Part shown: positions 9,105 through 17,513 of the stretch, piece by piece
Layout of the letters: each line of letters starts with the position of its first letter
Position numbering within the stretch: position 1 is the stretch's first letter
Assembly: GCF_014650055.1 (NCBI RefSeq)
Contig: NZ_BMUF01000020.1
Coordinates: 1 to 64,000, forward strand
Reading direction: 5' to 3'
DNA: 64,000 bases
Source of the DNA: Streptomyces malachitofuscus
GTDB taxonomy: Bacteria > Actinomycetota > Actinomycetes > Streptomycetales > Streptomycetaceae
The notes under the pieces: generated by a model
Told to the model about the DNA's origin: nothing
What the model saw: only the letters and a program-made list of their open reading frames with translations
Databases searched by the model: none
Made by a program: the position numbers and the translations under genes

Positions 9105-10982
9105 GTGACACGTACGAAGAACGACCGGTCCTCCCAGACGCGGGCCGGGCGACGCTCACTGGCCGGTCAGCTCTCCGACCGGGTGCGCTCCTATCTGGCC
9201 ACCGAGGCGGGCAGCGCCGGCCTGCTGCTGGTCGCGGTCGTGGTGGCCCTGGTGTGGGCCAACTCGCCCTGGTCGGCCGCCTACACCTCCCTGTGGTCGA
9301 CCGAGCTGTCCCTGTCGCTCGGCAACGCCGACCTCTCCATGGACCTGAGCCACTGGGTCAGCGACGGCCTGATGGCCCTGTTCTTCTTCGTCATCGGCCT
9401 GGAGGTCCGCTACGAGATCTCGGTCGGCGCGCTGTCCGGCCGCGACCGCATCATGCTCCCGGCCCTGGCGGGAATCGGCGGGATGGTCGTGCCCACGGCG
9501 ATCTACCTCGTGATGGCACCCGGGGGCGAAGCGGCCGGCGGCTGGGGCACGGTCATCGGCACCGACACGGCCTTCATGCTCGGGGCGCTCGCCGTGGTGG
9601 GACCCCGGTTCGTCACTCAACTGCGGGTCTTCCTGCTGGCCATCACCGTCATTGACGACATCGTGGCGGTCAGCGTCATCGGCCTGGTCTACTCCGACAC
9701 GGTCCACCTGCTGCCGCTGCTGGAGGCGCTCGCGCTCTGTGCGGCCCTGGCCCTGCTGACCCGCCTGGGCGCTTGGCGGACGGCCCCGTACGTGCTGCTC
9801 GTCATCGCCCTGTGGCTCGCCACTCTCGCGGCCGGACTGCACGCGTCGATCGCGGGCATGCTCGGCGGCCTCCTCATCCCCGCCCACGCCCCCGTGCCCG
9901 AGGTCCTGGACCGTGCCACCCGGCTCTTCCGCGCCTTCCGCCAGTCGCCGCGGGCCGACGTGGGGCTGTCGGCGCGCCTGGGGCTGCAACGCGCGGTGTC
10001 GGTCAACGAGCGGCTGCAGCTGATGCTGCATCCCTGGGCGAGTTACGTCGTCGTCCCGTTGTTCGCCCTCGCCAGTGCCGGCATCGACCTGCGCGGGGGC
10101 GTCCTGGGACGCGCCCTGGCTTCCTGGCTGACCTGGGCCGTCGTCGTCGGCCTGGTGGTCGGCAAGCTCGTGGGTGTCTGGGGCGGGGCCTACCTCGGCA
10201 CCCGTTTCGGGCTCGGGAAGCTCCCGAAGGGAGTGGGGCACGGCCATGTGGTGGGCGGGGCCGTGCTCTCCGGGATCGGCTTCACCGTCTCCCTGCTGAT
10301 CGTCGGACTCGCCTTCGAGGACTCGGCGCTGCGCGCCCAGGCGACCGTCGGCATCCTGGTCGCGGCCGTCCTCGCCACGGTCCTGGGCTGGCTGGCGTTC
10401 CATCTCGCGGCGGTGCTGCGCGGCGAGACGGACGCGGACCTGCCGCGTTTCCTCGACCGTCCGGTCGACCCGGACACGGACCACATCGCCGGCCCCGTGG
10501 ACGCACCCCTCACCCTGGTGGAGTACGGCGACTTCGAATGCCCCTACTGCGCCCGCGCCACCGGCGTCACCCACGAGCTGCGGCAACGCTTCGGCGACCG
10601 GCTCCGCTACGTCTTCCGGCACCTGCCGCTCCCCGACGTCCACCCGCACGCCGTGCTCGCCGCCCGGGCGGCCGTCGCCGCCGGCGCGCAGGGACGCTTC
10701 TGGGAGATGCACGACCTGCTCTACAGGCATCAGGACAAGCTGGAGTTCGAGGACATCGCCGCCTACGCCATCGAGCTGGGCCTCGACATCGAGCGGTTCC
10801 TCGACGCCGTCGACGACGAGGGGACCGCCGAACGGGTACGGGCCGACACCGCCAGTGCGGAGGCCAGCGGGGCGCTGGGCACCCCGACCTTCTTCGTCGG
10901 CGACCGCCGGCACACCGGGCCGTACGACGCGGAGACACTGGCCCGCGAACTCGAGGCGTCCGGGGCCGACCCCCCGTCCTGA
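9105..10982 (+). CDS. nhaA: Na+/H+ antiporter NhaA fused to a DsbA-like thioredoxin domain
   Basis: The 625-aa product joins two proteins. Residues about 30-430 form NhaA, with the ion-binding aspartate pair in ITVIDDIVAV, GTDTAFMLGAL, and GHGHVVGGAVLSGIGFTVSLLI. Residues about 440-620 form a DsbA/thioredoxin-like domain starting VDAPLTLVEYGDFECPYCARA with the redox motif CPYC, and ending in GALGTPTFFVGDR with the cis-proline loop. NhaA exchanges Na+ for H+ across the membrane; the attached domain is probably a thiol oxidoreductase or a redox-responsive partner. This fusion is known in actinobacteria. The GTG at 9105 is preferred over the one at 9075 because AAGGGGAG lies directly before it. 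Confidence 0.93.
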   Translation: MTRTKNDRSSQTRAGRRSLAGQLSDRVRSYLATEAGSAGLLLVAVVVALVWANSPWSAAYTSLWSTELSLSLGNADLSMDLSHWVSDGLMALFFFVIGLEVRYEISVGALSGRDRIMLPALAGIGGMVVPTAIYLVMAPGGEAAGGWGTVIGTDTAFMLGALAVVGPRFVTQLRVFLLAITVIDDIVAVSVIGLVYSDTVHLLPLLEALALCAALALLTRLGAWRTAPYVLLVIALWLATLAAGLHASIAGMLGGLLIPAHAPVPEVLDRATRLFRAFRQSPRADVGLSARLGLQRAVSVNERLQLMLHPWASYVVVPLFALASAGIDLRGGVLGRALASWLTWAVVVGLVVGKLVGVWGGAYLGTRFGLGKLPKGVGHGHVVGGAVLSGIGFTVSLLIVGLAFEDSALRAQATVGILVAAVLATVLGWLAFHLAAVLRGETDADLPRFLDRPVDPDTDHIAGPVDAPLTLVEYGDFECPYCARATGVTHELRQRFGDRLRYVFRHLPLPDVHPHAVLAARAAVAAGAQGRFWEMHDLLYRHQDKLEFEDIAAYAIELGLDIERFLDAVDDEGTAERVRADTASAEASGALGTPTFFVGDRRHTGPYDAETLARELEASGADPPS

Positions 10983-11016
10983 GTCCGCCGTCACCGGCGT
11001 CCGCGGTGTGCCGCGC

Positions 11017-11958
11017 TCAGCGGCGCAGGCTGGTCTCCCGCTCCATGTGGGACAGCTTCTCGGGGTTGCGCACGGCGTAGAGGCCGGTGACGAGGCCGTC
11101 GTCGAAGCGCATCGTCAGGACGCTGTCGAGTACGCCGTCGAGCCGGAGGACCAGCGCCGGGTGCCCGTTGACCACCGCCGGCCGCAGCGACAGCTCGCCG
11201 GACACTTTGCCCAGTCCGCCCACCAGCAGCCGGGCCACCTTGTCGGCCCCCACCACGGGCCGCAGGACGGCCTGCTTGATGCCCCCGCCGTCGCCCAGCA
11301 GGACGACATCGGGCGCGAGGACGTCGAAAAGCCCTTGCAGGTCACCCGTCTCCACCGCCCGCCGGAACGCCTCGAGGGCGTCCCGGGTCCGCGCCGGGGA
11401 GGCGACCCCGCGGGGCCGGCGTGCCCCGACATGGGCCCGCGCCCGGTGCGCGATCTGGCGGACCGCGGCCGGCGACTTGCCGACGGCGTCGGCGATCTCG
11501 TCGTACGGAAGGTCGAACACCTCCCGCAGGACGAACACCGCCCGCTCGGTCGGTGTGAGCGTCTCCAGCACCAGCAGCATCGCCGTCGACACGCTCTCGG
11601 CGAGTTCCACGTCGTCGGCCACGTCGGGCGCGGTGAGCAGGGGCTCGGGCAGCCAGGAACCGACGTAGGACTCCTTGCGGCGGCCGAGCGTGCGCAGCCT
11701 GCTGAGCGCCTGCCGGGTGGTGATCCGCACCAGGTACGCCCGCTGGTCCCGCACCGCGCCGAGGTCGACGCCCGACCAGCGCAGCCAGGTCTCCTGCAGG
11801 ACGTCCTCGGCGTCGGCCGCCGAGCCGAGCATCTCGTAGGCGACGGTGAACAGCAGGTTGCGGTGGGTGAGGAACGCCTCGGTCGCGGGATCCGTACGGC
11901 CGCTCCCGGCGGACGGCACGGCCGCGGTTCCGTCGCCCTCGCTGTACTCGCTGGTCAC
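11017..11958 (-). CDS. ECF41-type RNA polymerase sigma factor with C-terminal SnoaL-like domain
   Basis: The 313-aa product has sigma region 2 (FTVAYEMLGSAADAEDVLQETWLRW) and region 4 (LTPTERAVFVLREVFDLPYDEIADAVG), then a C-terminal NTF2/SnoaL-like extension. The ECF41 hallmarks are all present: WLPEPL in the linker, LGDGGGIKQA, and NPEKL near the end. In this group the extension modulates sigma activity in place of a separate anti-sigma factor. The GTG at 11958 was chosen because GGTGGGAG precedes it and because longer versions would start upstream of the promoter at 12002-12028. It is divergent from a CMD/AhpD-family gene, the usual ECF41 target. Confidence 0.93.
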   Translation of the reverse strand: MTSEYSEGDGTAAVPSAGSGRTDPATEAFLTHRNLLFTVAYEMLGSAADAEDVLQETWLRWSGVDLGAVRDQRAYLVRITTRQALSRLRTLGRRKESYVGSWLPEPLLTAPDVADDVELAESVSTAMLLVLETLTPTERAVFVLREVFDLPYDEIADAVGKSPAAVRQIAHRARAHVGARRPRGVASPARTRDALEAFRRAVETGDLQGLFDVLAPDVVLLGDGGGIKQAVLRPVVGADKVARLLVGGLGKVSGELSLRPAVVNGHPALVLRLDGVLDSVLTMRFDDGLVTGLYAVRNPEKLSHMERETSLRR

Positions 11959-12001
11959 GGCTGCTCCCACCTGTTCGCTCCCGACGATGTCACGTGCACA
12001 G

Positions 12002-12028
12002 GACGCCGGCCCGCCCGGTTCTGTGACA
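12002..12028 (-). promoter_or_regulatory. ECF41 autoregulatory promoter
   Basis: On the minus strand the sequence reads TGTCACA (12028-12022), exactly 16 bases, then CGTC (12005-12002). This is an exact match to the ECF41 promoter consensus as I recall it (TGTCACA, 16-17 bp, CGTC). It points into the sigma gene, about 43 bp before the chosen GTG. On the plus strand, facing the CMD gene, only a weaker match is seen (CGTCACA at 12063-12069, 16 bp, CATC at 12086-12089). Confidence 0.8.
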
Positions 12029-12130
12029 TCCGCGCCCCGTGGCACACGTCACACCGCCGTCCCGTCACAGGGTTCCGGCCGCCGGCATCTCGTGTTCGTC
12101 AAGCACAACGCCACGAGTGAGGAGCCGACG

Positions 12131-12619
12131 ATGGACGCCCGGTTCAACCTGTTCGAGAACCCGATCGCCGCCAGGTTCGCCAAGCGGTTCGCAGGCGCCG
12201 GCCTGGTGATCCACGACTCGCCGCTGCCGAAGGCCACGCAGGAGCTGGTGTCGCTGCGCGCCAGCCAGATCAACGGCTGCGGTCACTGCATCGACATGCA
12301 CGTCAAGGAGGCCGCGGCCGCCGGGGAGAGCGCGGTCCGGCTGCACCTGGTCGCCGCCTGGCGCGAGTCCACCGTGTTCACCGAGGCCGAGCAGGCCGCA
12401 CTGGCGCTCGCCGAGGAGGGCACCCGTCTCGCCGACGCCCACCAGGGCGTCTCCGACGAGACCTGGGCCCTGGTGCGCAAGCACTACGACGACGACCAGA
12501 CCGCCGCACTGGTCTCCCTGGTCGCACTGATCAACGCGGCCAACCGGCTCGCCGTGATCGTCCACAAGAAGGGCGGCTCGTACGAGGCGGGCATGTTCGC
12601 GGCCGCACTGGCGGACTGA
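12131..12619 (+). CDS. Carboxymuconolactone decarboxylase/AhpD-family protein
   Basis: The 162-aa product carries the AhpD-type redox motif NGCGHCIDMH (CxxCxxxH) near residue 56. It has the family's helical pattern: LVSLRASQIN, EAEQAALALAE, then LVSLVALINAANRLAVIV. Such proteins act as thiol-dependent peroxidases or reductases of small organic hydroperoxides or quinones. It sits divergent from the ECF41 sigma gene, and genes of the carboxymuconolactone decarboxylase/oxidoreductase/epimerase (COE) type are the standard neighbours and targets of ECF41. GAGGAG precedes the ATG. A strong hairpin follows the stop, so the gene is probably monocistronic. Confidence 0.92.
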   Translation: MDARFNLFENPIAARFAKRFAGAGLVIHDSPLPKATQELVSLRASQINGCGHCIDMHVKEAAAAGESAVRLHLVAAWRESTVFTEAEQAALALAEEGTRLADAHQGVSDETWALVRKHYDDDQTAALVSLVALINAANRLAVIVHKKGGSYEAGMFAAALAD

Positions 12620-12637
12620 CCACCGCCCCGGCCACTC

Positions 12638-12672
12638 GGACCGGCCCCGCGCTGCTGACGCGGGGCCGGTCC
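12638..12672 (+). terminator. Rho-independent-type terminator
   Basis: A perfect 14-bp stem (GGACCGGCCCCGCG paired with its complement) with a 7-nt loop begins 19 bp after the CMD-family gene. There is no U-tract, as is common in Streptomyces. Confidence 0.75.
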
Positions 12673-12881
12673 GCGCGGCGCCTGGCGGTGAATGCCCCCT
12701 GGTCACTCCCGTCCGTCCTCCGCCCGGCGTATGACGGTTCCTCACCTGCCTGGGCCACTCCCCCGTGCGCACATACGCCTACGGACGCACGCATGCCGCC
12801 CTGGAATCCGATGTGGCGGGGCGAGGCTGCGTGACAGCCTCCGAGCTGCCGCACTCAGTCCGCAAACAGGGAACCCACCTC

Positions 12882-13414
12882 ATGACAACCAACGCGTTGC
12901 CCCGCACCCCCGCACGTCCCATGACCGCTGCGCCTGTCCCCCATGGGCACGACGCGCAGCGGCCGCGGTCTTATGGACATCCATGCCGTCGGCGCTGTGG
13001 CGGCTCGCCGTGGTGCTCGGTGTTCCGCTCGGCCTCGCCGAGTCCGAGTACGACGCGATGCTCATTCCCGGCTGGGGATACCTCATCGTGCCGCTGCTGT
13101 CAGTGCTGCAGGAGGCACTGGCCTTCCTGACGTTCGGACTGGTACGGCCGTGGGGCGAGGTATGGCCGCGGTGGGTCCCGCTCCTCCACCGACGCCGCAT
13201 CCCCGTGCTCGTCGCGGCCATACCCGCAGCGCTGGGCGCACTCGCCTGCACGGTCTACGGGGTGCTCTTCGTATGGACGACGCTGCACGCCGACATGGCG
13301 ATCACGCCGTGGGGCGAGTGGGTGATGACCATGTGTTACGTGCCGATAGTGGCATGGGGACCACTGTTGGCCGTCACCACCGTGCACTACTACCGGCGCC
13401 GCACACTCTCTTGA
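12882..13414 (+). pseudogene. Small integral membrane protein gene with apparent frameshift
   Basis: A plausible start at 12882 reads MTTNALPRTPARPMTAAPVPHGHDA. The membrane-protein sequence then continues in a different frame as RRAAAAVLWTSMPSALWRLAVV and through hydrophobic segments LIVPLLSVLQEALAFLTFGL, VLVAAIPAALGALACTVYGVLFVW and YVPIVAWGPLLAVTTV to the stop at 13414. Joining the parts needs one extra base near 12955-12965. So either one base has been lost (mutation or sequencing error), or translation starts at the poorly supported internal ATG at 12983. The second frame contains a TTA codon at 12971-12973, rare in Streptomyces and dependent on bldA tRNA. Function unknown. Confidence 0.6.
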
Positions 13415-13499
13415 TCGCCCCTCTGTTTGACCTGAATCGCGGTTGAGGTCCTAGCGTGCGGCAGACGTGATCACCGGCCGACGGCGGGAGAAGACGACG

Positions 13500-14333
13500 A
13501 TGATCCTCGTGACGGGTGCCACCGGAAACGTCGGCAGCGCTCTGGTACGGCAGTTGCACGGGTCCGGCGCCTCACCCGTGCGAGGTCTGACCCGTGACGC
13601 CGTACGGGCCTCCTTCCCCCACGGCGTCGAGGCCGTCGAGGGTGACCTCGCCCGTCCCGCCTCGCTGAAGCCGGCGCTGGACGGGGTGCGTTCTCTGTTC
13701 CTCGTGCCGGGCATGGGCGCGGACGCGGAGGTTCTCACGGCCGCCCGGCGGGCGGGTGTGGAGCACGTGGTGCTCGTGTCCTCCATCACGGTGCGGACCC
13801 ATCCGCACCTGACGGCCGCCGCCGGGAACCTGGCCGTCGAGCGGCTGCTCCGGGACAGCGGGATGAGCTGGACGATCCTGCGTCCGACGCAGTTCGCGTC
13901 GAACGCCCTGTGGTGGGCGGCGTCGATCCGGGAGCACCGGTCGATCCGGGTCCCCTATGCGGACATCGGGCTTCCCGCCGTGCACCCCGCCGACATCGCG
14001 GCGGTGGCCCGGACGGCACTGGCCGAGCCGGGGCACCGCGGGCGGACGTACGCGCTGACCGGGCCGGAGCGGATCACGCCCCGGCAGCAGGCCCGCGCGA
14101 TCGGGGCGGCGCTGGGGCACGAGGTGTCCGTCGAGGAGATCGGCCGGGAAGAGGCCCACCGGCAGATGGCCCCCTTCCTGGGGGACCGGACCGCGCACGC
14201 GGTGCTCGACCTGATGGGCGGGGACGTCAACGACGAACTGCTCACGGTGCACGACACGGTTTCGTCCGTCACCGGCTCCCCTGCCAGGCCCTTCGCCCAG
14301 TGGGCCGCGGAGAACATCGCCGCGTTCCGCTGA
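13500..14333 (+). CDS. NmrA-like NAD(P)-binding oxidoreductase
   Basis: The 277-aa product begins MILVTGATGNVGSALVRQL, the GxxGxxG dinucleotide-binding motif of the atypical short-chain dehydrogenase/NmrA group. Further family marks are VVLVSSITV, the substrate region SWTILRPTQFASNALWWA, and a C-terminal helical part. Proteins of this type act as NAD(P)H-dependent quinone oxidoreductases or redox sensors. The upstream in-frame start at 13467 was rejected because GGGAG lies at a suitable distance before the ATG at 13500. Neighbours give no pathway clue. Confidence 0.88.
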   Translation: MILVTGATGNVGSALVRQLHGSGASPVRGLTRDAVRASFPHGVEAVEGDLARPASLKPALDGVRSLFLVPGMGADAEVLTAARRAGVEHVVLVSSITVRTHPHLTAAAGNLAVERLLRDSGMSWTILRPTQFASNALWWAASIREHRSIRVPYADIGLPAVHPADIAAVARTALAEPGHRGRTYALTGPERITPRQQARAIGAALGHEVSVEEIGREEAHRQMAPFLGDRTAHAVLDLMGGDVNDELLTVHDTVSSVTGSPARPFAQWAAENIAAFR

Positions 14334-14399
14334 CGGCCCCGACGGGACAGCTCCTCCGCAGCGGGGCGTGGACGTCAGGGCGTCCGGCCGCCGGCCGCT

Positions 14400-14540
14400 T
14401 CACAAGCCGTGGGTCAGCAGTTGGTCGATCCAGTTCGTCACCCGGTACCTCACCGCGTGTCGGCGGCTGCAGTACCGGCGCCACCGGCGCCGCTTCAACG
14501 GGCGGTCGCACCACTTGCACATCTGGCTCACGGCCCCCAT
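14400..14540 (-). CDS. Small zinc-motif protein, hypothetical
   Basis: A possible 46-aa product contains CKWCDRPLKRRRWRRYCSRRH, a CxxC...CxxxH arrangement resembling the short zinc-binding proteins seen in Streptomyces, followed by VRYRVTNWIDQLL. The protein is very basic. The ATG at 14540 was chosen over a longer upstream extension to 14636, whose added residues show no conserved features. No clear ribosome binding site is visible, so the start is uncertain. It lies convergent to the NmrA-like gene. Confidence 0.55.
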   Translation of the reverse strand: MGAVSQMCKWCDRPLKRRRWRRYCSRRHAVRYRVTNWIDQLLTHGL

Positions 14541-14689
14541 CCCATCACGACGCGGAGTAGAGGTCGCCGCGACCGTTGCGACGGCCACTACGCGCCGGAG
14601 GCAAAGGGCATGCGCGGCGGTCCATGCCGGCCACACGGTCAGCAGGTCCGGCAGGGATCAAGTCCCCTGGAGGAGCGCCATGTTGTCCG

Positions 14690-15022
14690 TCACGGCAGCT
14701 CCGGGCGTATCAGGGCCCTGGCGAAGGGCTCGCCCGTGCGGCGGGCGTACGTCATGCGCTCGCGGACCTCCCTCAGGGTGTGCGGACGGTATCCGGGCCC
14801 ACTGCAGCAGCTCTTGTGGAAGTGCACACCGGCGTGGAGGAGAACGGACAGCGTGCGCCAGGCGGCGTTGTCCCGTCGCGGGGGCGGCGCGAAGGCAGAA
14901 CCCACGTGGATCAGCGGTTCCGCACATCGGGGGCAGATCCGGTGTGGCCTGTCCCTGTCGTAGGGCTGCTTGTACGAAGCCCGGCAGGGAAGACAGACGT
15001 AGGAACTCTTCGCATGGCCCAT
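14690..15022 (-). CDS. Conserved Streptomyces zinc-ribbon-like protein
   Basis: The 110-aa product starts MGHAKSSYVCLPCRASYKQ and has two CxxC pairs (CLPC near residue 10, CPRC near residue 31), probably one zinc-binding site. A second half follows with VLLHAGVHFHKSCCSGPGYRP and LREVRERMTYARRTGEPFARAL. I recognise close relatives in other streptomycetes, where it is sometimes mislabelled deoxyxylulose-5-phosphate synthase; nothing in the sequence supports that enzyme. Function is unknown. It stands alone between the small zinc-motif gene and the GH3 operon terminator. Confidence 0.82.
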   Translation of the reverse strand: MGHAKSSYVCLPCRASYKQPYDRDRPHRICPRCAEPLIHVGSAFAPPPRRDNAAWRTLSVLLHAGVHFHKSCCSGPGYRPHTLREVRERMTYARRTGEPFARALIRPELP

Positions 15023-15080
15023 GCCGTCAGGGTAGGCGGCGGCCGCGCGTTGCTCGACGGAGTTTTCTGCCTGCCCAAGG

Positions 15081-15118
15081 CGCAGTCCCCGTCCGGCGGG
15101 CGCCGGGCGGGGACTGCG
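15081..15118 (-). terminator. Terminator of the bxl-like operon
   Basis: An 18-bp stem (CGCAGTCCCCGTCCGGCG and its near-complement, one wobble pair) with a 2-nt loop lies 14 bp beyond the stop of the GH3 gene. Confidence 0.75.
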
Positions 15119-15131
15119 TCGGGAAACCGGG

Positions 15132-17513
15132 TCAGGCCTGCGCCAGCGGCTCCTGGGTGAACGTCGCGTGGAAGCGGCGGGTGTGGTTCACCTGGCGTTC
15201 GGCGCCCGTGAGGGTGACCGTCGCCGTCAGGCGGATGTCGGTGCTCGACGCGGCCAGGCGCAGTTCCAGGTCCCCGGGTTCGACGACCCGGCGGCCGTCG
15301 CGGCCGGTGAAGGACGCGACGTCGGCCGGGACCGTGACGCGGACCCGGCGGGCCTGCCCCGGCTCCAGCGGGACCCGGGCGTAGCCGACGAGGCGCTGCA
15401 CCGGCTGGACCACGGAGGCCACGGGGTCGTGCAGATAGAGCTGGACGACCTCGGTGCCGGAGCGGTCACCGGTGTTGCGGACGGTGAGGGCGAGGGTGAA
15501 CTCGCCGTCCGTCGGGGCCTGTTCTGCGTCCACGGCGAGGTCGCTCCAGGCGAACGTCGTGTACGTCAGGCCGTGGCCGAAGCCGAACGCCGGGGTCGGG
15601 TCGATGTTGGACACCTCGCTCACCTGGGCGAGCCGTGCACCGAGGTAGGTGGTCGGCTGGGAGCCGGGGCCGCGCGGCACGCTGACCGGGAGCCGGCCGG
15701 AGGGGGCCGTACGTCCGCTGAGCACACCGGCGATCGCCCGGGTGCCCGCGACTCCGGGGAAGAAGGACTGCACGATCGCCGCGGACTCGGCGGTGGCGCG
15801 GCCGAGGGCGTAGGGACGGCCCGCGAGCAGCACGGTCACCACCGGCTTGCCGGAGTCGAGCAGCGCGTCCAGCAACTGCTGCTGGGCGCCGGGCAGGGCG
15901 AGGGACTCCGCGTCGCAGCCCTCACCGCTGGTGCCGCGGCCGAACAGCCCGGCGCGGTCGCCGAGGACGGCGACGACGATGTCCGCCTCCCGGGCCGCGT
16001 CCACCGCCGCGCCGATGCCGGAGAGGTCCCCGTCGTCGACGCCTGTGCCGCGGGCGACGGTGATGTCCGCGTCGGGGAACTCGGCGGCCAGGGTGTCGTG
16101 CAGGGTGGGCAGGTCGATGCCGACCGGGACGTCCGGGTGCTGCACGCCCACGTGCTGGGGGAAGGAGTAGCAGCCCAGTACGGCGGTGCCCTCGGCCGCG
16201 TTGGGGCCGACCAGGGCGATGCGGCGGGGCCGGGCGAGCGGCAGGGTGCCGTCGTTGGTGAGCAGGACGACGGCCTTCTCGGCGATCTCGCCGGCCAGTT
16301 CCCGGTTCTCGGGGCCGTCCAGGTCGATCTTGCCGCGCAGCGCGTCCGGGTCGTCCAGGTCCGCGCCGTCGAGCGCGGGCGGCACCGGGCTCCAGTCCGG
16401 GTCGAGCAGGCCGAGCATCGCCTTCTGGCCGAGGACCCGGCGCAGCGCGCGGTCGATGAGCGACTCGGGGACCCGACCCTCGGCGACGGCTTCGGCGAGC
16501 GGTGCGCCGAACGTCTTGACGGTGGGCAGTTCGATGTCGACGCCGGCCTTGAGCGCGGCGCCCGCGGCGTCCGCCCAGTCACCCGCGATGCCGTGCAGGA
16601 CCTTGAGGAAGGCGATGCCGAAGTAGTCGGCGACGACGGTGCCTTCGAAGCCCCAGGTGTCGCGGAGCAGTCCGGTCAGCAGGCTCTCGTCGGCCGCGGC
16701 GGGGACGCCGTCGGTGTCGGTGTAGGAGTGCATCACCGAGCGGGCGCCGCCTTCATGGATCGCCATCTCGAAGGGCGGCAGCAGGACGTCGGCCCGTTCG
16801 CGGGCGCCCATGGGCGAGGGGGCGAGGTTGCGTCCGGCGCGGGAGGCGGAGTAGCCGACGAAGTGCTTGAGGGTGGCGACGATCCCGGCGGACTCCAGGC
16901 CCTGGACGTAGGCGGTGCCGATGGTGCCGACGAGGTAGGGGTCCTCGCCGATGGTCTCCTCGACCCGGCCCCAGCGGGCGTCGCGCACGACGTCGAGGAC
17001 CGGCGCGAGTCCCTGGTGGACGCCGACGGACCGCATGTCGCGGCCGATGGCGGCGGCCATGCGACGCACCACGTCCGGGTCGAAGGTGGCGCCCCAGGAC
17101 AGCGGCACGGGGTAGGCGGTGGCGCCCCAGGCGGCGAAGCCGGCCAGGCACTCCTCGTGCGCGACGGCGGGAATGCCGAAGCGGTTGGCCCCGGTGATGC
17201 GGGACTGGGTGCGCAGCAGGGAGAGCGCGCCGAGTGCCGGGTCGACGGGTGCGGTGCCGAAGGGGCGGGTGAGCTGGCCCAGTCCGTTGGGGAGCAGCGC
17301 GTCGAGGTCGACGGCCTCCTCCATGTCGTGCTGGTGGGGGGCCACTTCGCCGCCGTTGGCGGACGCGCCGACCCACACGCCGTACAGCTGGGCGATCTTC
17401 TCGTCCAGGGTCATCGCGGCGATGAGCGCGTCGACTCTGTCGGCGACGGGGCGGTCGGGGTCGTTCCAGAGGGGGATTTCGGGGGTGGTCTCTACGGCCA
17501 CGTCGGCAGTCAC
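15132..17513 (-). CDS. bxlA: GH3 beta-xylosidase/beta-glucosidase
   Basis: The 793-aa intracellular enzyme (no signal peptide) has the GH3 N-terminal barrel with KHFVGYSASRAGRN and GFEGTVVADYFG (the Asp after VVA is the expected nucleophile), a second alpha/beta domain, and a C-terminal fibronectin-like domain. The KHF-GYSAS-GRN signature and the operon context favour a beta-xylosidase that splits imported xylo-oligosaccharides; beta-glucosidase activity is possible. The GTG at 17513 has GGAGG before it and overlaps the stop of the upstream permease (GTGA), so it is the last gene of a coupled four-gene operon. An in-frame extension to 18335 merely overlaps that permease. Confidence 0.9.
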   Translation of the reverse strand: MTADVAVETTPEIPLWNDPDRPVADRVDALIAAMTLDEKIAQLYGVWVGASANGGEVAPHQHDMEEAVDLDALLPNGLGQLTRPFGTAPVDPALGALSLLRTQSRITGANRFGIPAVAHEECLAGFAAWGATAYPVPLSWGATFDPDVVRRMAAAIGRDMRSVGVHQGLAPVLDVVRDARWGRVEETIGEDPYLVGTIGTAYVQGLESAGIVATLKHFVGYSASRAGRNLAPSPMGARERADVLLPPFEMAIHEGGARSVMHSYTDTDGVPAAADESLLTGLLRDTWGFEGTVVADYFGIAFLKVLHGIAGDWADAAGAALKAGVDIELPTVKTFGAPLAEAVAEGRVPESLIDRALRRVLGQKAMLGLLDPDWSPVPPALDGADLDDPDALRGKIDLDGPENRELAGEIAEKAVVLLTNDGTLPLARPRRIALVGPNAAEGTAVLGCYSFPQHVGVQHPDVPVGIDLPTLHDTLAAEFPDADITVARGTGVDDGDLSGIGAAVDAAREADIVVAVLGDRAGLFGRGTSGEGCDAESLALPGAQQQLLDALLDSGKPVVTVLLAGRPYALGRATAESAAIVQSFFPGVAGTRAIAGVLSGRTAPSGRLPVSVPRGPGSQPTTYLGARLAQVSEVSNIDPTPAFGFGHGLTYTTFAWSDLAVDAEQAPTDGEFTLALTVRNTGDRSGTEVVQLYLHDPVASVVQPVQRLVGYARVPLEPGQARRVRVTVPADVASFTGRDGRRVVEPGDLELRLAASSTDIRLTATVTLTGAERQVNHTRRFHATFTQEPLAQA

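Noticed and set aside
11959..12045. N-terminal extension of the ECF41 sigma factor
   Set aside because: The extension would start upstream of the exact ECF41 promoter at 12002-12028, so it cannot be encoded by that transcript.
12063..12089. Second ECF41 promoter for the CMD gene
   Set aside because: The match is incomplete (CGTCACA, 16 bp, CATC), so it is mentioned as weak and not called as a feature.
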